Positions 36,121 to 47,980 of a stretch of DNA of 64,000 bases are shown here, in pieces. The notes beneath the pieces were generated by a model. The model saw nothing but the letters and a program-made list of their open reading frames with translations. It did no database searches and was not told the origin of the DNA. The DNA comes from Symsagittifera roscoffensis (taxonomy: Eukaryota > Xenacoelomorpha > Acoela > Convolutidae): assembly GCF_963678635.1 (NCBI RefSeq), contig NC_087063.1:42918759-42982758 (forward strand). Reading direction: 5' to 3'. Every line of letters starts with the position of its first letter. Position 1 is the stretch's first letter. Made by a program: the position numbers and the translations under genes.

Positions 36121-38327
36121 GATTTTTGGGGAACCCTCCGAAGTAACCCTCCGAGTGAAGAACAACTAGGTTCGAAGGCCAAGAAGAGCTGGAAGTCTTT
36201 GTACGATGAGCGCATGGCGTCACTACGAACTGAAGGTTTATCTTCCAGTTATGACTACCCGGAGATAACCCATCCGGATGTGAACTTCTCACCGTGCCCA
36301 AGGAACGACATGAGCAGGAAGGCGTCGTCCGCCTCGCCGACCAGGCCCATATCAGATGGGATAACCATGGGAGCGTCATCAACGTTCGACAGATTGATGA
36401 CGTCGATGAGCAAGCAAAAAGGCGGTGCTTCATAAAGCACCAGGCTACAGCCGCAGTTGACCTCATCTTCTTTGGGACTAACCCCGCCATTTGGGGCCAC
36501 TGGCGATATAAGTGACATGTTCGCTGGCGTAATGAATGGTCTGGATGAACTGAGACGGGACATGACTAAGAGAATAGATCAGGTTGACGAGAGAGCTCAC
36601 CAGGGTCGAGAGAATCTGAGAGATGAACTAACGCACGTGGTGTCGCAGGCGAGGGTTGATCAGGCTCAATTGATTCGCAACACCGATCAATGCCTGGCGG
36701 AGAGCCTGGCACAGGCAAACAAGGAGTCACATGAAAGAGAGGCTAGGATGACGAGGGAGATCGAGCGATTGTTGAACGATCATGATAGTACCTACGCCCA
36801 CACGATGACTAGCCTGGAAAAAAGGTTAGATGCCAAATCTGACTTAATGATGCGGAAGCTTGACGCGATCTTGAACGGGGGCAATTGGGAGGAGCGTTCC
36901 AACCCAAGAGAGCGCTCACGCCATGCGAATGATGGAGATGGTACGGGCAGCTATGCCAGAGCCCAGCAAAGCTCGAGAACGAACTACGAACCTAGGAATA
37001 GGGAGCGGCCAAGGGCAGCCCCGTCGAGGCCTGGCTGGACGAATTCAGTCCCGCCGGAGGCAGATGCTATTCCGGAGACAAGGTTGCCAACTGTGCCACA
37101 AGTCAGTTCAGTGCCAGATCTGACTACAGTCTCACAGGACACGACGATGTATGCTTTGATGTTTGAGCCTCTGAACAGATCTCTAGAAACATTCATCACC
37201 AAACTCTCGAAGTCAACCGAGAGAGGAGAGAGGTCAAGAAGGACACTGAAAAAGCCGAAGTCATACAAAGACGAGTCCGACGGCTGCATTGATACTTGGA
37301 TAGAGGTGATGAAGTTACACTTTGAGGAAGAGAATCTCTCCAAGAAACAAGAGTGCAGCGCGCTAACGAGCAACCTGGAGGGTACGGCACTAAATTGCAT
37401 AATGGCGAAAAGAGCCAATGAAAGAAACAGCGCTCGCAAGATATTCGACATCCTGCTGAATCGTTTCGGCTCTGGAGTACAAGGGCACCAGGCTATGGTG
37501 AAGTTCGAAAAGAGGCGTCAAAGAGATGACGAATCCATAGATAAATTTTTGGACGACCTTGAATTGCTTAGGAGGAGAAGCAATCCCGATGAGAGAATAT
37601 CCGAGCGGAACTTGGCGATTGCTTCGAAGTTCATGGACGGAGTAAAGAGTGAGGAGTTGAAAACGATGTTGGCCACACACTTCACCCTGTCACTTGACCA
37701 GGTACCCACGCCCGATGATTTGCGTATGAAGTCACGCGAGTATTTGCTCATAAAATCGAGGGCGCAAAACCGTTACAGCAATTATGGTAACTATAGCGGA
37801 CAAACACTGGTGCGAACTCCAGTTGGTACAAACCTCGCGATGACATGGATAAGAGGAGGTCGTGTGCGAATTGTGGTTTGATGGACAATCACGTTTCCGC
37901 GTGTTCTCCATACGAACAAAACATGAAGGCAATAGGCTACTTTCTCGATGACGTCGACGCGACCGACGAGGATCACGAAGAGCACGTCAGAGGGCTCATC
38001 ATGAAATATGGTCCGAGGTGCTTCTTCTGTAATTTGGAGGGACATTTCAAGTCGGATTGCACTCAATTTTGGGATGCAGTAGCCGACGCGAAACATCCCC
38101 GCCACGAAGAGGCGCTTTCGGGTGTCAAGGCCAGTCGAGCACGTCTGATGAACGAGGCCGAGTCTCGGAGAAAGGAGACCACACCGAGCACCTTTACGAC
38201 TAAGAAGGTAAAGACACTGCCTGACGAGGTGGTAGCTCGAACCTGGAGGCAGAGTCGGCTAGCCCAATCAAGGTGGATTACGGTCTGGCGGCAAGGACAG
38301 CGCTGCAGAATGTCAAACAGGACCTAG
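36073..38327 (+). pseudogene. gag: Gag, copy 1 (frameshifted)
   Basis: This is the structural protein of the virus-like particle. The frame is open from 36073 (first ATG 36214), meets a TAA at 36433-36435, continues in the same frame from 36436, and loses its frame near 37797, where AGCGGACAAAC lacks a G present in the other units. Content: a Ser/Pro-rich N-terminus, a long charged coiled-coil-like region (about 36540-36870), an Arg-rich linker, a capsid-like block (CIDTWIEVMKLHFEE), then, in the shifted frame from 37845, two zinc knuckles (CANCGLMDNHVSAC and CFFCNLEGHFKSDC). It has no promoter of its own beyond the 5' LTR. Confidence 0.85.
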
Positions 38328-38510
38328 CCACGAAAGAAGTGGAGCAATGGGTAAGATCGGAGCTGGAGAGCACAGATCTTCGGGAAAGTTTTAATATTCT
38401 GGGTAAAACGACGAAAGTAGAACACAAAGAGGAACCCAGGAAACAGGGACTAAAACTGAACGTTATATCTGGGAGAACTTTCGGCATGACGGAGGAGGGG
38501 ACGAAAATAA
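36121..38510 (+). repeat. Gag triplication, unit 1
   Basis: First of three head-to-tail copies of a 2.39-kb block. It starts GATTTTTGGGGAACCCTCCG and ends GGGGACGAAAATAA. It differs from units 2 and 3 by only a few bases, including loss of one G at about 37797. Confidence 0.95.
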
Positions 38511-40901
38511 GATTTTTGGGGAACCCTCCGAAGTAACCCTCCGAGTGAAGAACAACTAGGTTCGAAGGCCAAGAAGAGCTGGAAGTCTTTGTACGATGAG
38601 CGCATGGCGTCACTACGAACTGAAGGTTTATCTTCCAGTTATGACTACCCGGAGATAACCCATCCGGATGTGAACTTCTCACCGTGCCCAAGGAACGACA
38701 TGAGCAGGAAGGCGTCGTCCGCCTCGCCGACCAGGCCCATATCAGATGGGGTAACCATGGGAGCGTCATCAACGTTCGACATATTGATGACGTCGATGAG
38801 CAAGCAAAAAGGCGGTGCTTCATAAAGCACCAGGCTACAGCCGCAGTTGACCTCATCTTCTTTGGGACTAACCCCGCCATTTGGGGCCACTGGCGATATA
38901 AGTGACATGTTCGCTGGCGTAATGAATGGTCTGGATGAACTGAGACGGGACATGACTAAGAGAATAGATCAGGTTGACGAGAGAGCTCACCAGGGTCGAG
39001 AGAATCTGAGAGATGAACTAACGCACGTGGTGTCGCAGGCGAGGGTTGATCAGGCTCAATTGATTCGCAACACCGATCAATGCCTGGCGGAGAGCCTGGC
39101 ACAGGCAAACAAGGAGTCACATGAAAGAGAGGCTAGGATGACGAGGGAGATCGAGCGATTGTTGAACGATCATGATAGTACCTACGCCCACACGATGACT
39201 AGCCTGGAAAAAAGGTTAGATGCCAAATCTGACTTAATGATGCGGAAGCTTGACGCGATCTTGAACGGGGGCAATTGGGAGGAGCGTTCCAACCCAAGAG
39301 AGCGCTCACGCCATGCGAATGATGGAGATGGTACGGGCAGCTATGCCAGAGCCCAGCAAAGCTCGAGAACGAACTACGAACCTAGGAATAGGGAGCGGCC
39401 AAGGGCAGCCCCGTCGAGGCCTAGCTGGACGAATTCAGTCCCGCCGGAGGCAGATGCTATTCCGGAGACAAGGTTGCCAACTGTGCCACAAGTCAGTTCA
39501 GTGCCAGATCTGACTACAGTCTCACAGGACACGACGATGTATGCTTTGATGTTTGAGCCTCTGAACAGATCTCTAGAAACATTCATCACCAAACTCTCGA
39601 AGTCAACCGAGAGAGGAGAGAGGTCAAGAAGGACACTGAAAAAGCCGAAGTCATACAAAGACGAGTCCGACGGCTGCATTGATACTTGGATAGAGGTGAT
39701 GAAGTTACACTTTGAGGAAGAGAATCTCTCCAAGAAACAAGAGTGCAGCGCGCTAACGAGCAACCTGGAGGGTACGGCACTAAATTGCATAATGGCGAAA
39801 AGAGCCAATGAAAGAGACAGCGCTCGCAAGATATTCGACATCCTGCTGAATCGTTTCGGCTCTGGAGTACAAGGGCACCAGGCTATGGTGAAGTTCGAAA
39901 AGAGGCGTCAAAGAGATGACGAATCCATAGATAAATTTTTGGACGACCTTGAATTGCTTAGGAGGAGAAGCAATCCCGATGAGAGAATATCCGAGCGGAA
40001 CTTGGCGATTGCTTCGAAGTTCATGGACGGAGTAAAGAGTGAGGAGTTGAAAACGATGTTGGCCACACACTTCACCCTGTCACTTGACCAGGTACCCACG
40101 CCCGATGATTTGCGTATGAAGTCACGCGAGTATTTGCTCATAAAACCGAGGGCGCAAAACCGTTACAGCAATTATGGTAACTATAGCGGGACAAACACTG
40201 GTGCGAACTCCAGTTGGTACAAACCTCGCGATGACATGGATAAGAGGAGGTCGTGTGCGAATTGTGGTTTGATGGACAATCACGTTTCCGCGTGTTCTCC
40301 ATACGAACAAAACATGAAGGCAATAGGCTACTTTCTCGATGACGTCGACGCGACCGACGAGGATCACGAAGAGCACGTCAGAGGGCTCATCATGAAATAT
40401 GGTCCGAGGTGCTTCTTCTGTAATTTGGAGGGACATTTCAAGTCGGATTGCACTCAATTTTGGGATGCAGTAGCCGACGCGAAACATCCCCGCCACGAAG
40501 AGGCGCTTTCGGGTGTCAAGGCCAGTCGAGCACGTCTGATGAACGAGGCCGAGTCTCGGAGAAAGGAGACCACACCGAGCACCTTTACGACTAAGAAGGT
40601 AAAGACACTGCCTGACGAGGTGGTAGCTCGAACCTGGAGGCAGAGTCGGCTAGCCCAATCAAGGTGGATTACGGTCTGGCGGTAAGGACAGCGCTGCAGA
40701 ATGTCAAACAGGACCTAGCCACGAAAGAAGTGGAGCAATGGGTAAGATCGGAGCTGGAGAGCACAGATCTTCGGGAAAGTTTTAATATTCTGGGTAAAAC
40801 GACGAAAGTAGAACACAAAGAGGAACCCAGGAAACAGGGACTAAAACTGAACGTTATATCTGGGAGAACTTTCGGCATGACGGAGGAGGGGACGAAAATA
40901 A
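38511..40901 (+). repeat. Gag triplication, unit 2
   Basis: Second copy. The junction with unit 1 reads GACGAAAATAA/GATTTTTGGGG: the end of the block joined straight to its beginning. Confidence 0.95.
38604..40685 (+). pseudogene. gag: Gag, copy 2
   Basis: Same product as copy 1. First ATG 38604; the same in-frame TAA at 38823-38825, then open for 612 codons to a TAA at 40683-40685, where a Gln codon of copy 3 (CAA) has become TAA. Both zinc knuckles are intact and in frame with the capsid-like block. The downstream protease frame is present only as a stub (40664-40927) that runs into the unit junction, so this copy is not joined to pol. Confidence 0.85.
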
Positions 40902-43292
40902 GATTTTTGGGGAACCCTCCGAAGTAACCCTCCGAGTGAAGAACAACTAGGTTCGAAGGCCAAGAAGAGCTGGAAGTCTTTGTACGATGAGCGCATGGCG
41001 TCACTACGAACTGAAGGTTTATCTTCCAGTTATGACTACCCGGAGATAACCCATCCGGATGTGAACTTCTCACCGTGCCCAAGGAACGACATGAGCAGGA
41101 AGGCGTCGTCCGCCTCGCCGACCAGGCCCATATCAGATGGGATAACCATGGGAGCGTCATCAACGTTCGACAGATTGATGACGTCGATGAGCAAGCAAAA
41201 AGGCGGTGCTTCATAAAGCACCAGGCTACAGCCGCAGTTGACCTCATCTTCTTTGGGACTAACCCCGCCATTTGGGGCCACTGGCGATATAAGTGACATG
41301 TTCGCTGGCGTAATGAATGGTCTGGATGAACTGAGACGGGACATGACTAAGAGAATAGATCAGGTTGACGAGAGAGCTCACCAGGGTCGAGAGAATCTGA
41401 GAGATGAACTAACGCACGTGGTGTCGCAGGCGAGGGTTGATCAGGCTCAATTGATTCGCAACACCGATCAATGCCTGGCGGAGAGCCTGGCACAGGCAAA
41501 CAAGGAGTCACATGAAAGAGAGGCTAGGATGACGAGGGAGATCGAGCGATTGTTGAACGATCATGATAGTACCTACGCCCACACGATGACTAGCCTGGAA
41601 AAAAGGTTAGATGCCAAATCTGACTTAATGATGCGGAAGCTTGACGCGATCTTGAACGGGGGCAATTGGGAGGAGCGTTCCAACCCAAGAGAGCGCTCAC
41701 GCCATGCGAATGATGGAGATGGTACGGGCAGCTATGCCAGAGCCCAGCAAAGCTCGAGAACGAACTACGAACCTAGGAATAGGGAGCGGCCAAGGGCAGC
41801 CCCGTCGAGGCCTGGCTGGACGAATTCAGTCCCGCCGGAGGCAGATGCTATTCCGGAGACAAGGTTGCCAACTGTGCCACAAGTCAGTTCAGTGCCAGAT
41901 CTGACTACAGTCTCACAGGACACGACGATGTATGCTTTGATGTTTGAGCCTCTGAACAGATCTCTAGAAACATTCATCACCAAACTCTCGAAGTCAACCG
42001 AGAGAGGAGAGAGGTCAAGAAGGACACTGAAAAAGCCGAAGTCATACAAAGACGAGTCCGACGGCTGCATTGATACTTGGATAGAGGTGATGAAGTTACA
42101 CTTTGAGGAAGAGAATCTCTCCAAGAAACAAGAGTGCAGCGCGCTAACGAGCAACCTGGAGGGTACGGCACTAAATTGCATAATGGCGAAAAGAGCCAAT
42201 GAAAGAGACAGCGCTCGCAAGATATTCGACATCCTGCTGAATCGTTTCGGCTCTGGAGTACAAGGGCACCAGGCTATGGTGAAGTTCGAAAAGAGGCGTC
42301 AAAGAGATGACGAATCCATAGATAAATTTTTGGACGACCTTGAATTGCTTAGGAGGAGAAGCAATCCCGATGAGAGAATATCCGAGCGGAACTTGGCGAT
42401 TGCTTCGAAGTTCATGGACGGAGTAAAGAGTGAGGAGTTGAAAACGATGTTGGCCACACACTTCACCCTGTCACTTGACCAGGTACCCACGCCCGATGAT
42501 TTGCGTATGAAGTCACGCGAGTATTTGCTCATAAAACCGAGGGCGCAAAACCGTTACAGCAATTATGGTAACTATAGCGGGACAAACACTGGTGCGAACT
42601 CCAGTTGGTACAAACCTCGCGATGACATGGATAAGAGGAGGTCGTGTGCGAATTGTGGTTTGATGGACAATCACGTTTCCGCGTGTTCTCCATACGAACA
42701 AAACATGAAGGCAATAGGCTACTTTCTCGATGACGTCGACGCGACCGACGAGGATCACGAAGAGCACGTCAGAGGGCTCATCATGAAATATGGTCCGAGG
42801 TGCTTCTTCTGTAATTTGGAGGGACATTTCAAGTCGGATTGCACTCAATTTTGGGATGCAGTAGCCGACGCAAAACATCCCCACCACGAAGAGGCGCTTT
42901 CGGGTGTCAAGGCCAGTCGAGCACGTCTGATGAACGAGGCCGAGTCTCGGAGAAAGGAGACCACACCGAGCACCTTTACGACTAAGAAGGTAAAGACACT
43001 GCCTGACGAGGTGGTAGCTCGAACCTGGAGGCAGAGTCGGCTAGCCCAATCAAGGTGGATTACGGTCTGGCGGCAAGGACAGCGCTGCAGAATGTCAAAC
43101 AGGACCTAGCCACGAAAGAAGTGGAGCAATGGGTAAGATCGGAGCTGGAGAGCACAGATCTTCGGGAAAGTTTTAATATTCTGGGTAAAACGACGAAAGT
43201 AGAACACAAAGAGGAACCCAGGAAACAGGGACTAAAACTGAACGTTATATCTGGGAGAACTTTCGGCATGACGGAGGAGGGGACGAAAATAA
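40902..43292 (+). repeat. Gag triplication, unit 3
   Basis: Third copy. Here GACGAAAATAA is followed by TGTCCATTATCTCAG, leading into the protease gene; this is therefore the arrangement of the untriplicated element. Confidence 0.95.
40995..43109 (+). CDS. gag: Gag, copy 3 (adjacent to pol)
   Basis: First ATG 40995, the shared in-frame TAA at 41214-41216, then an open frame of 623 codons. It has a coiled-coil-rich N-terminal half, a capsid-like block (about residues 290-440 of the long frame) and two CCHC knuckles: CANCGLMDNHVSAC (Cys-2-Cys-5-His-3-Cys) and CFFCNLEGHFKSDC (Cys-2-Cys-4-His-4-Cys, the canonical retroviral spacing) for RNA binding. The last 30 or so codons look out of frame; the pol frame, one base back, overlaps at 43055-43109 and aligns better with elements A and B. 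I see no canonical slippery heptamer there, so a one-base loss shared by all three copies is as likely as programmed -1 frameshifting. Confidence 0.8.
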
Positions 43293-44419
43293 TGTCCATT
43301 ATCTCAGTCGCAGGGCACCAGGTGGTCAACAACTTGAGTGAACCATCCGAGATTACACTAGTCCACCTGGACATCTATGTCGACTACCTGAAGGAGAAAG
43401 ATCCCAAACTGGACTCCAGGGCAGTGCGAGCGCTGCTCACAATAGGAGGTCCGAGGCTGATGAAAGTGGATGGACATTATCTCGATGTCCATGGCCGTTA
43501 CCCGATTCTAATGAATGTGGATGGCATCAATATCTACACAAAAGCTCACATAACTGATGCGAACGATCAGATTGGCCGGATATACATTGGTCAAGAGGAG
43601 CTGAAGGTTAGACGAATCGGACACAATGCGATGCTCGAACAAAATGCGGTGCACATAGGTTGCGAGGCCGATCTGGCCGCACACGTGCTGGACGTGCAAG
43701 GCAGACAACTTTCAGTAAAGGGACTGCTAGACACGGGAGCAGTGGTTAGTGTCATGCCAGTCAAAACTTGGACCGACATGGGTTTCGAAAGGTCGGATCT
43801 CATACCGACAAACATCAGGTTGGCAGCTGCCAATCAGGGAGCGATCTATGTGACTGGACGAACCCCGATCATTTCACTGCAGCTCGGAGGAAGACATCTT
43901 TGGATGAGCTTCCTAGTAGTGGAGAATTTGGACGAATCCGATCAGTTCATCTTAAGAAGGGATTTCGTGCGCAACTTTGATGTCACGATCGATCTCAATG
44001 ACGGGTTGATTAGGATCAAGGATCCTGAGAGAAAGTATGAAAAGAAACCCCTTAATAAGATCTTAATTAACCAGGCCAAGGTGCCGATTTTTCTGGATCG
44101 AAAAGTTAGATTAAAACCAAACCAAGCCGTAGTAGCGACGTTTAGGATGAGGAACTTGAATGAGCTCAGCAATGACAGACAGGTGTGTCTGGTACCAAAT
44201 CCAAACAGTAAAAGCTCAGCTATTTTAGGAAGAAGCTTCTCACTCACTCAGAGCGGACTGTGTGTGAGTGTGTTGTTGAACACAGAAGCAACAACAGTGA
44301 CAATACAGAGGAGAAAGAAACTTGGCTATGCTTTGCCTCTGAACACAGACTTTCAGAGTGTGGTGAACTTGAAAAAGTTTGATGTAACTAAATGTCCATT
44401 GCATGCGAACCAAGAATGA
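43055..44419 (+). CDS. pol: Pol: pre-protease domain and retropepsin
   Basis: This aspartic protease would mature the Gag-Pol polyprotein. The active-site motif LLDTGAVVSVM begins about residue 224 of this frame (DTG at 43730-43738). A hydrophobic strand and the flap region follow, but the second catalytic-fold landmark reads ILRRDF where ILGRDF is usual in the family. About 200 residues of conserved but unassigned sequence precede it. There is no ATG at the start (the frame opens with GTG), so it should be made as a Gag fusion. The frame ends at a TGA (44417-44419), and the same frame continues after it, so the stop is probably a point mutation. Confidence 0.85.
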   Translation: MDYGLAARTALQNVKQDLATKEVEQWVRSELESTDLRESFNILGKTTKVEHKEEPRKQGLKLNVISGRTFGMTEEGTKIMSIISVAGHQVVNNLSEPSEITLVHLDIYVDYLKEKDPKLDSRAVRALLTIGGPRLMKVDGHYLDVHGRYPILMNVDGINIYTKAHITDANDQIGRIYIGQEELKVRRIGHNAMLEQNAVHIGCEADLAAHVLDVQGRQLSVKGLLDTGAVVSVMPVKTWTDMGFERSDLIPTNIRLAAANQGAIYVTGRTPIISLQLGGRHLWMSFLVVENLDESDQFILRRDFVRNFDVTIDLNDGLIRIKDPERKYEKKPLNKILINQAKVPIFLDRKVRLKPNQAVVATFRMRNLNELSNDRQVCLVPNPNSKSSAILGRSFSLTQSGLCVSVLLNTEATTVTIQRRKKLGYALPLNTDFQSVVNLKKFDVTKCPLHANQE

Positions 44420-44422
44420 ATA

Positions 44423-46219
44423 ATGAAGAGAGTAAATGAATTGAAATCTTCTAGGAAATTGTTTTCAATGAAGTCGGAAACAGATGATGGGCTGTCCCGT
44501 TGTTCCAATTTTCCTGAGAGGCCGACAGAGACAGAGTTAGCAGCGAATAAACCGGTCCTACCTGAAATAGAATATTTGAAGGGTAAAATATCAGACATGG
44601 AACTAGATTCGCTCAGAGCGGTGCTAAGTCGGAACGCAGACGTTTTTTCGAAACACAAGGCCGACATAGGTTGCTGTAATTTTGTAGAACACGAGATTGA
44701 GATAGAAGAGGGCTCGGTAATTCATAGGGAAGGGGCGAGAAGAATGACCCCTCACAAGTCAGAAGCGTGTAGGAAGGAAATCGAGATGTTAATGTAGTAT
44801 GACATGATCGAGCCGTCGAAGTCGCCGTGGGCTTGTGGCGTGGTAATGGCGAAAAAGAAAGGTGGACAACTCAGGGTTTGTTGTGATTTCCGTTATCCGA
44901 ACGCAGTGACTATAAAGGACGCATACCCGATTCCCCGCATCGATGAGAGCCTATCCAAGCTGGGAGACGCGAAGTTCTTCACGACGTTGGATTTGGGCTC
45001 TGCGTTCTGGCAAGTGCCACTCCGAAAGCAAGATCGAGGAAAAACAGGCTTCGCGTGCGAGCTGGGATTGTTCCAGTGGAAGAGGATGCCGTTCGGGTTG
45101 TGCAACGCGACGGCCACATTCCAGCGACTGATGGCCCAGGCACTCACGAGCGTCACTAAGAAATATGGGAATCTCATCATGTGTTATGTCGATGATGTCG
45201 TCATTGCAACACCAACCTTAGTAGAAGACCATATAGAGAGGTTGGAGGAGGTGTTTTCTTGCATGAAGCAAGCGGGTCTGAAATGTAAACCCTCTAAGTG
45301 TGAAATCCTCAGATATTCCATAAAGTATCTGGGCCGCCTGGTGGATAAACATGGAGTGAGACCAGATCCTGAAGCGGTTGAAGCGGTGCTGACCTGGAAG
45401 GCACCTAAAACAGATACACAGCTGATGAGTTTTTTGGGATTCGCTAATTATTATCGAGAGTTCATCAAGGGGTATGCTGACAAAATATACTCCATGCAGC
45501 GGTTGATGAGAAACAAGGGCAAAAAGTTCACTTGGACTGATGAGGCACAAGTTTCATTTGAGAACATCAAACGTGAACTTTGCGAGGCACCGGTCCTCGG
45601 CATGCCAACAGAGAAGGGGATGTTCGTGCTGGACACGGATGCATCAGTGGTTGCGATATCGGGCATACTTCACCAGGAGCAGGAGTGGAACGGAAGAACG
45701 GTTCTTCGTTCGATAGCCTACGGGAGTAAAGTCCTGAGTGATACTGAGATGAAGTACGGCGCACCAAAAGCGGAGATGTTCGCGGTGATCAATTTCGTGG
45801 CAAAATACAGGGCCTACTTGGGGAGTGCTTACTTCAAATTGCGTGTGGATAATCGTGCCCTTGCCTGGCTGAAAACCTATTTGATGGATCAAAGTTATAT
45901 TGGTCGTTGGATCGTCCGCCTGGGTGGATACCACATGATCATAGAGCATCGTACCCGTGACAAGCACCAGAACGCAGACAGCCTCAGTAAAAAGACAGAA
46001 TTCTATGAGCGCCTCGAGGAGAAGCAGGCTAATCAATCGGAAATCAAAGACGGGTTTTCATTTCTGGACAAGGAAACCTACGACAAACTGCCACTTACTA
46101 GGTGGTTAGATAAGTCAGGGCATCCTATAACCGGACACCCTGACCTTCCAGTGGAGACGGCCGCGGAGATAAAGGTTTTAGCCAGAGGCGAGCCCGTTCC
46201 GTTGGATCTGCTAGTATGA
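44423..46219 (+). CDS. pol: Pol: reverse transcriptase and RNase H
   Basis: This part copies element RNA into DNA and removes the RNA strand. It is in the same frame as the protease, with one TAG inside (44795-44797) just before YDMIEPSKSPWACG. RT blocks are clear: CCDFRYPNAVT, TTLDLGSAFWQVPL (first catalytic Asp), MPFGLCNATATFQRLM and CYVDDVVIATP (catalytic YVDD at 45185-45196). RNase H follows: VLDTDASVVAISG (45626 on), PKAEMFAV, RVDNRAL and NADSLSKK supply the acidic residues. It ends at a TGA (46217-46219) after a further 75 residues; the same frame goes on into the integrase. All catalytic residues I can check are present. Confidence 0.93.
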
Positions 46220-47980
46220 TCCCATTTGGTACAGCAAGAACTTACCAGGCTGGGTATAAACAGCATGGCTCTATTAAACAGGACGGTGAACGTGGCGCCG
46301 GACGTCATGGGAAAGCTCCGTCACTTGTTGGACATGGAAGTGGATAGGCATGATCAGGAGTGGATGGAGACCATGCAGCGGTTGACTGTCACCGAGAGAA
46401 CAGAGAAGAGGCCAGTGTCCATTCGCAGCCGAGGCATTGAACGGGATTGCAGGTCAATAGTCAACCAGCTGGTGAGCTCGATGCCGAAGGAGGTCTTGTT
46501 GAGAACTTCGTTCACTGAATATGGGACACTGAATCAGACCCAAGCCACTGAGGAAGTCAGGATCAAGTCGAAATCTAGCTTCGCGAGGAGAGTGCATTTC
46601 ACGGATGCGAAAGAAGAATACGAGCCGAGCCCAGATTGTTCGTCCGGGGACGAGACAATGTCCGGGGAGTCTGATACCTTCGAGCCAGTCAAGGACGACT
46701 TGTCTGAGGAGTCAGACACCTTTGAGCCCGTGCAGGACGACTTGTCCGGGGAGAGGTTGACGAGAATTTTGTCCGCGCAGTCGGGTTCAAAGCGACCAAT
46801 GGACAGAGTTTCGCCCGGGGAGTCGAGAAAAATCTCAGACAACTTGGAATATGATGTTGGGGGATCAGTCAACTCAAGTGTTGACTCGAGGCCCCAGTCC
46901 TGGGACAACACATCTGAAACAACGTCCAATTCCGATATGTCAGAGATCGCAATCCATTCTTTATTGGTAGACTGGAGGCAGCGTGGGCTGGACCGAGAAA
47001 CCCATCAGGATCCAGACAGGGACAGATACACCTCAGATGAAGAGGGTACTGTGGTAGATAATGCCGCAGACGAGCTCGAGCTGATAGCAGTTTCGAAACG
47101 CCCAACCAGATTGCTGCCACATGGTACGGTCGTCCGTACCAATCTGGAACCATCTGTGCAGGAAGCGACGCCTTTGAAAAAGATATGGTGTGTCAAGTTG
47201 ATGGACGATGCTCATGCTCCGGAAATAATGAGTGGGCAAATGAACGTGGTAAAGACGTATTTGAAAGCTAGGTACAGGCTGTCGGATCTCCTAAGGGCTC
47301 AACGAAATGATAGAATGACGAGCAGTCTGAAGAGATGGATCGAGAATGGAGCACCTGATAAGGGAGATTTGGAAGAAGACAGCTACAAGATCTTGAAGAA
47401 ATTCTACCTGAGGAGAAGCGACTTGTTGTACCTGAACAAGGACGGAATCGTAGCCTGTAAACGTAAAGAGGAGGACAAGGTCCTTTATAAATACAATTCA
47501 ATAGTGTTACCACAGTTGTACCAAACCGAATTGCTCTTTCGCTCACATGATCAGATGGGCCATCAAGGCGTGGACAAAGTGTACAACAGGATACAGAAAC
47601 GATTCGAATGGCCTGGATTGAAGAAGGCTTGTGAGAAGTGGATCGCCGCATGCCTGTCATGTCAGCAGGCGAAGGATCCCAGGAAACTAAGGTTCCCCCT
47701 ACAGTCAATAGAGTCGTCGGGATTCAATGAAGTGGTGCAAATTGATCATCAGAAAATCTGCATGACAGCAACGGGCTATAATCAGGTGCTGGTAATGATC
47801 GACCCTTTTACGAAGTATGCGGAGGCAGCACCCTGCATGACAGCATCGGCGGAAGAAACAAGCGATCATTTGATAAATGTGTGGATAGCGAGGCATGGCT
47901 GCCCCATCACGTTCCAATCTGACAATGGCAAAGCATTCGTGGGTGATCTCACGAAGGAGTTAATGAAAGATCGCAGGTAG
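46220..47980 (+). CDS. pol: Pol: acidic linker, integrase zinc domain and catalytic core
   Basis: Integrase inserts the cDNA into host DNA. The first 300 or so residues are an acidic linker with a 14-residue tandem repeat (SDTFEPV..DDLS, 46668-46751). The zinc domain has SHDQMGHQG and CEKWIAACLSCQQ (about 47541-47670). The core has VQIDHQ (first Asp, near 47740) and FQSDNGKAF (second Asp, near 47920). The frame ends at a TAG (47978-47980) because one A seems lost from ATGAAAG near 47965. In the next frame the sequence continues with HPQTNGLVERQN (catalytic Glu), interrupted by a TAG (47983-47985). Decay or consensus errors may explain this. Confidence 0.9.
   Translation, partial: SHLVQQELTRLGINSMALLNRTVNVAPDVMGKLRHLLDMEVDRHDQEWMETMQRLTVTERTEKRPVSIRSRGIERDCRSIVNQLVSSMPKEVLLRTSFTEYGTLNQTQATEEVRIKSKSSFARRVHFTDAKEEYEPSPDCSSGDETMSGESDTFEPVKDDLSEESDTFEPVQDDLSGERLTRILSAQSGSKRPMDRVSPGESRKISDNLEYDVGGSVNSSVDSRPQSWDNTSETTSNSDMSEIAIHSLLVDWRQRGLDRETHQDPDRDRYTSDEEGTVVDNAADELELIAVSKRPTRLLPHGTVVRTNLEPSVQEATPLKKIWCVKLMDDAHAPEIMSGQMNVVKTYLKARYRLSDLLRAQRNDRMTSSLKRWIENGAPDKGDLEEDSYKILKKFYLRRSDLLYLNKDGIVACKRKEEDKVLYKYNSIVLPQLYQTELLFRSHDQMGHQGVDKVYNRIQKRFEWPGLKKACEKWIAACLSCQQAKDPRKLRFPLQSIESSGFNEVVQIDHQKICMTATGYNQVLVMIDPFTKYAEAAPCMTASAEETSDHLINVWIARHGCPITFQSDNGKAFVGDLTKELMKDRR
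46668..46751 (+). repeat. 42-bp tandem repeat in the RNase H-integrase linker
   Basis: Two copies of a 42-base unit encode SDTFEPVKDDLSEE and SDTFEPVQDDLSGE, an in-frame duplication in the acidic linker. The second copy ends with CTTGTCCGGGGAG, a string that recurs at the polypurine tract. Confidence 0.85.

Noticed and set aside
35915-42887. Minus-strand frames of 100-200 codons across the gag units
   Set aside because: They are mirror frames of a GC-richer coding region, repeat exactly with the triplication, and have Ser/Arg/Leu-rich composition typical of antisense shadows.
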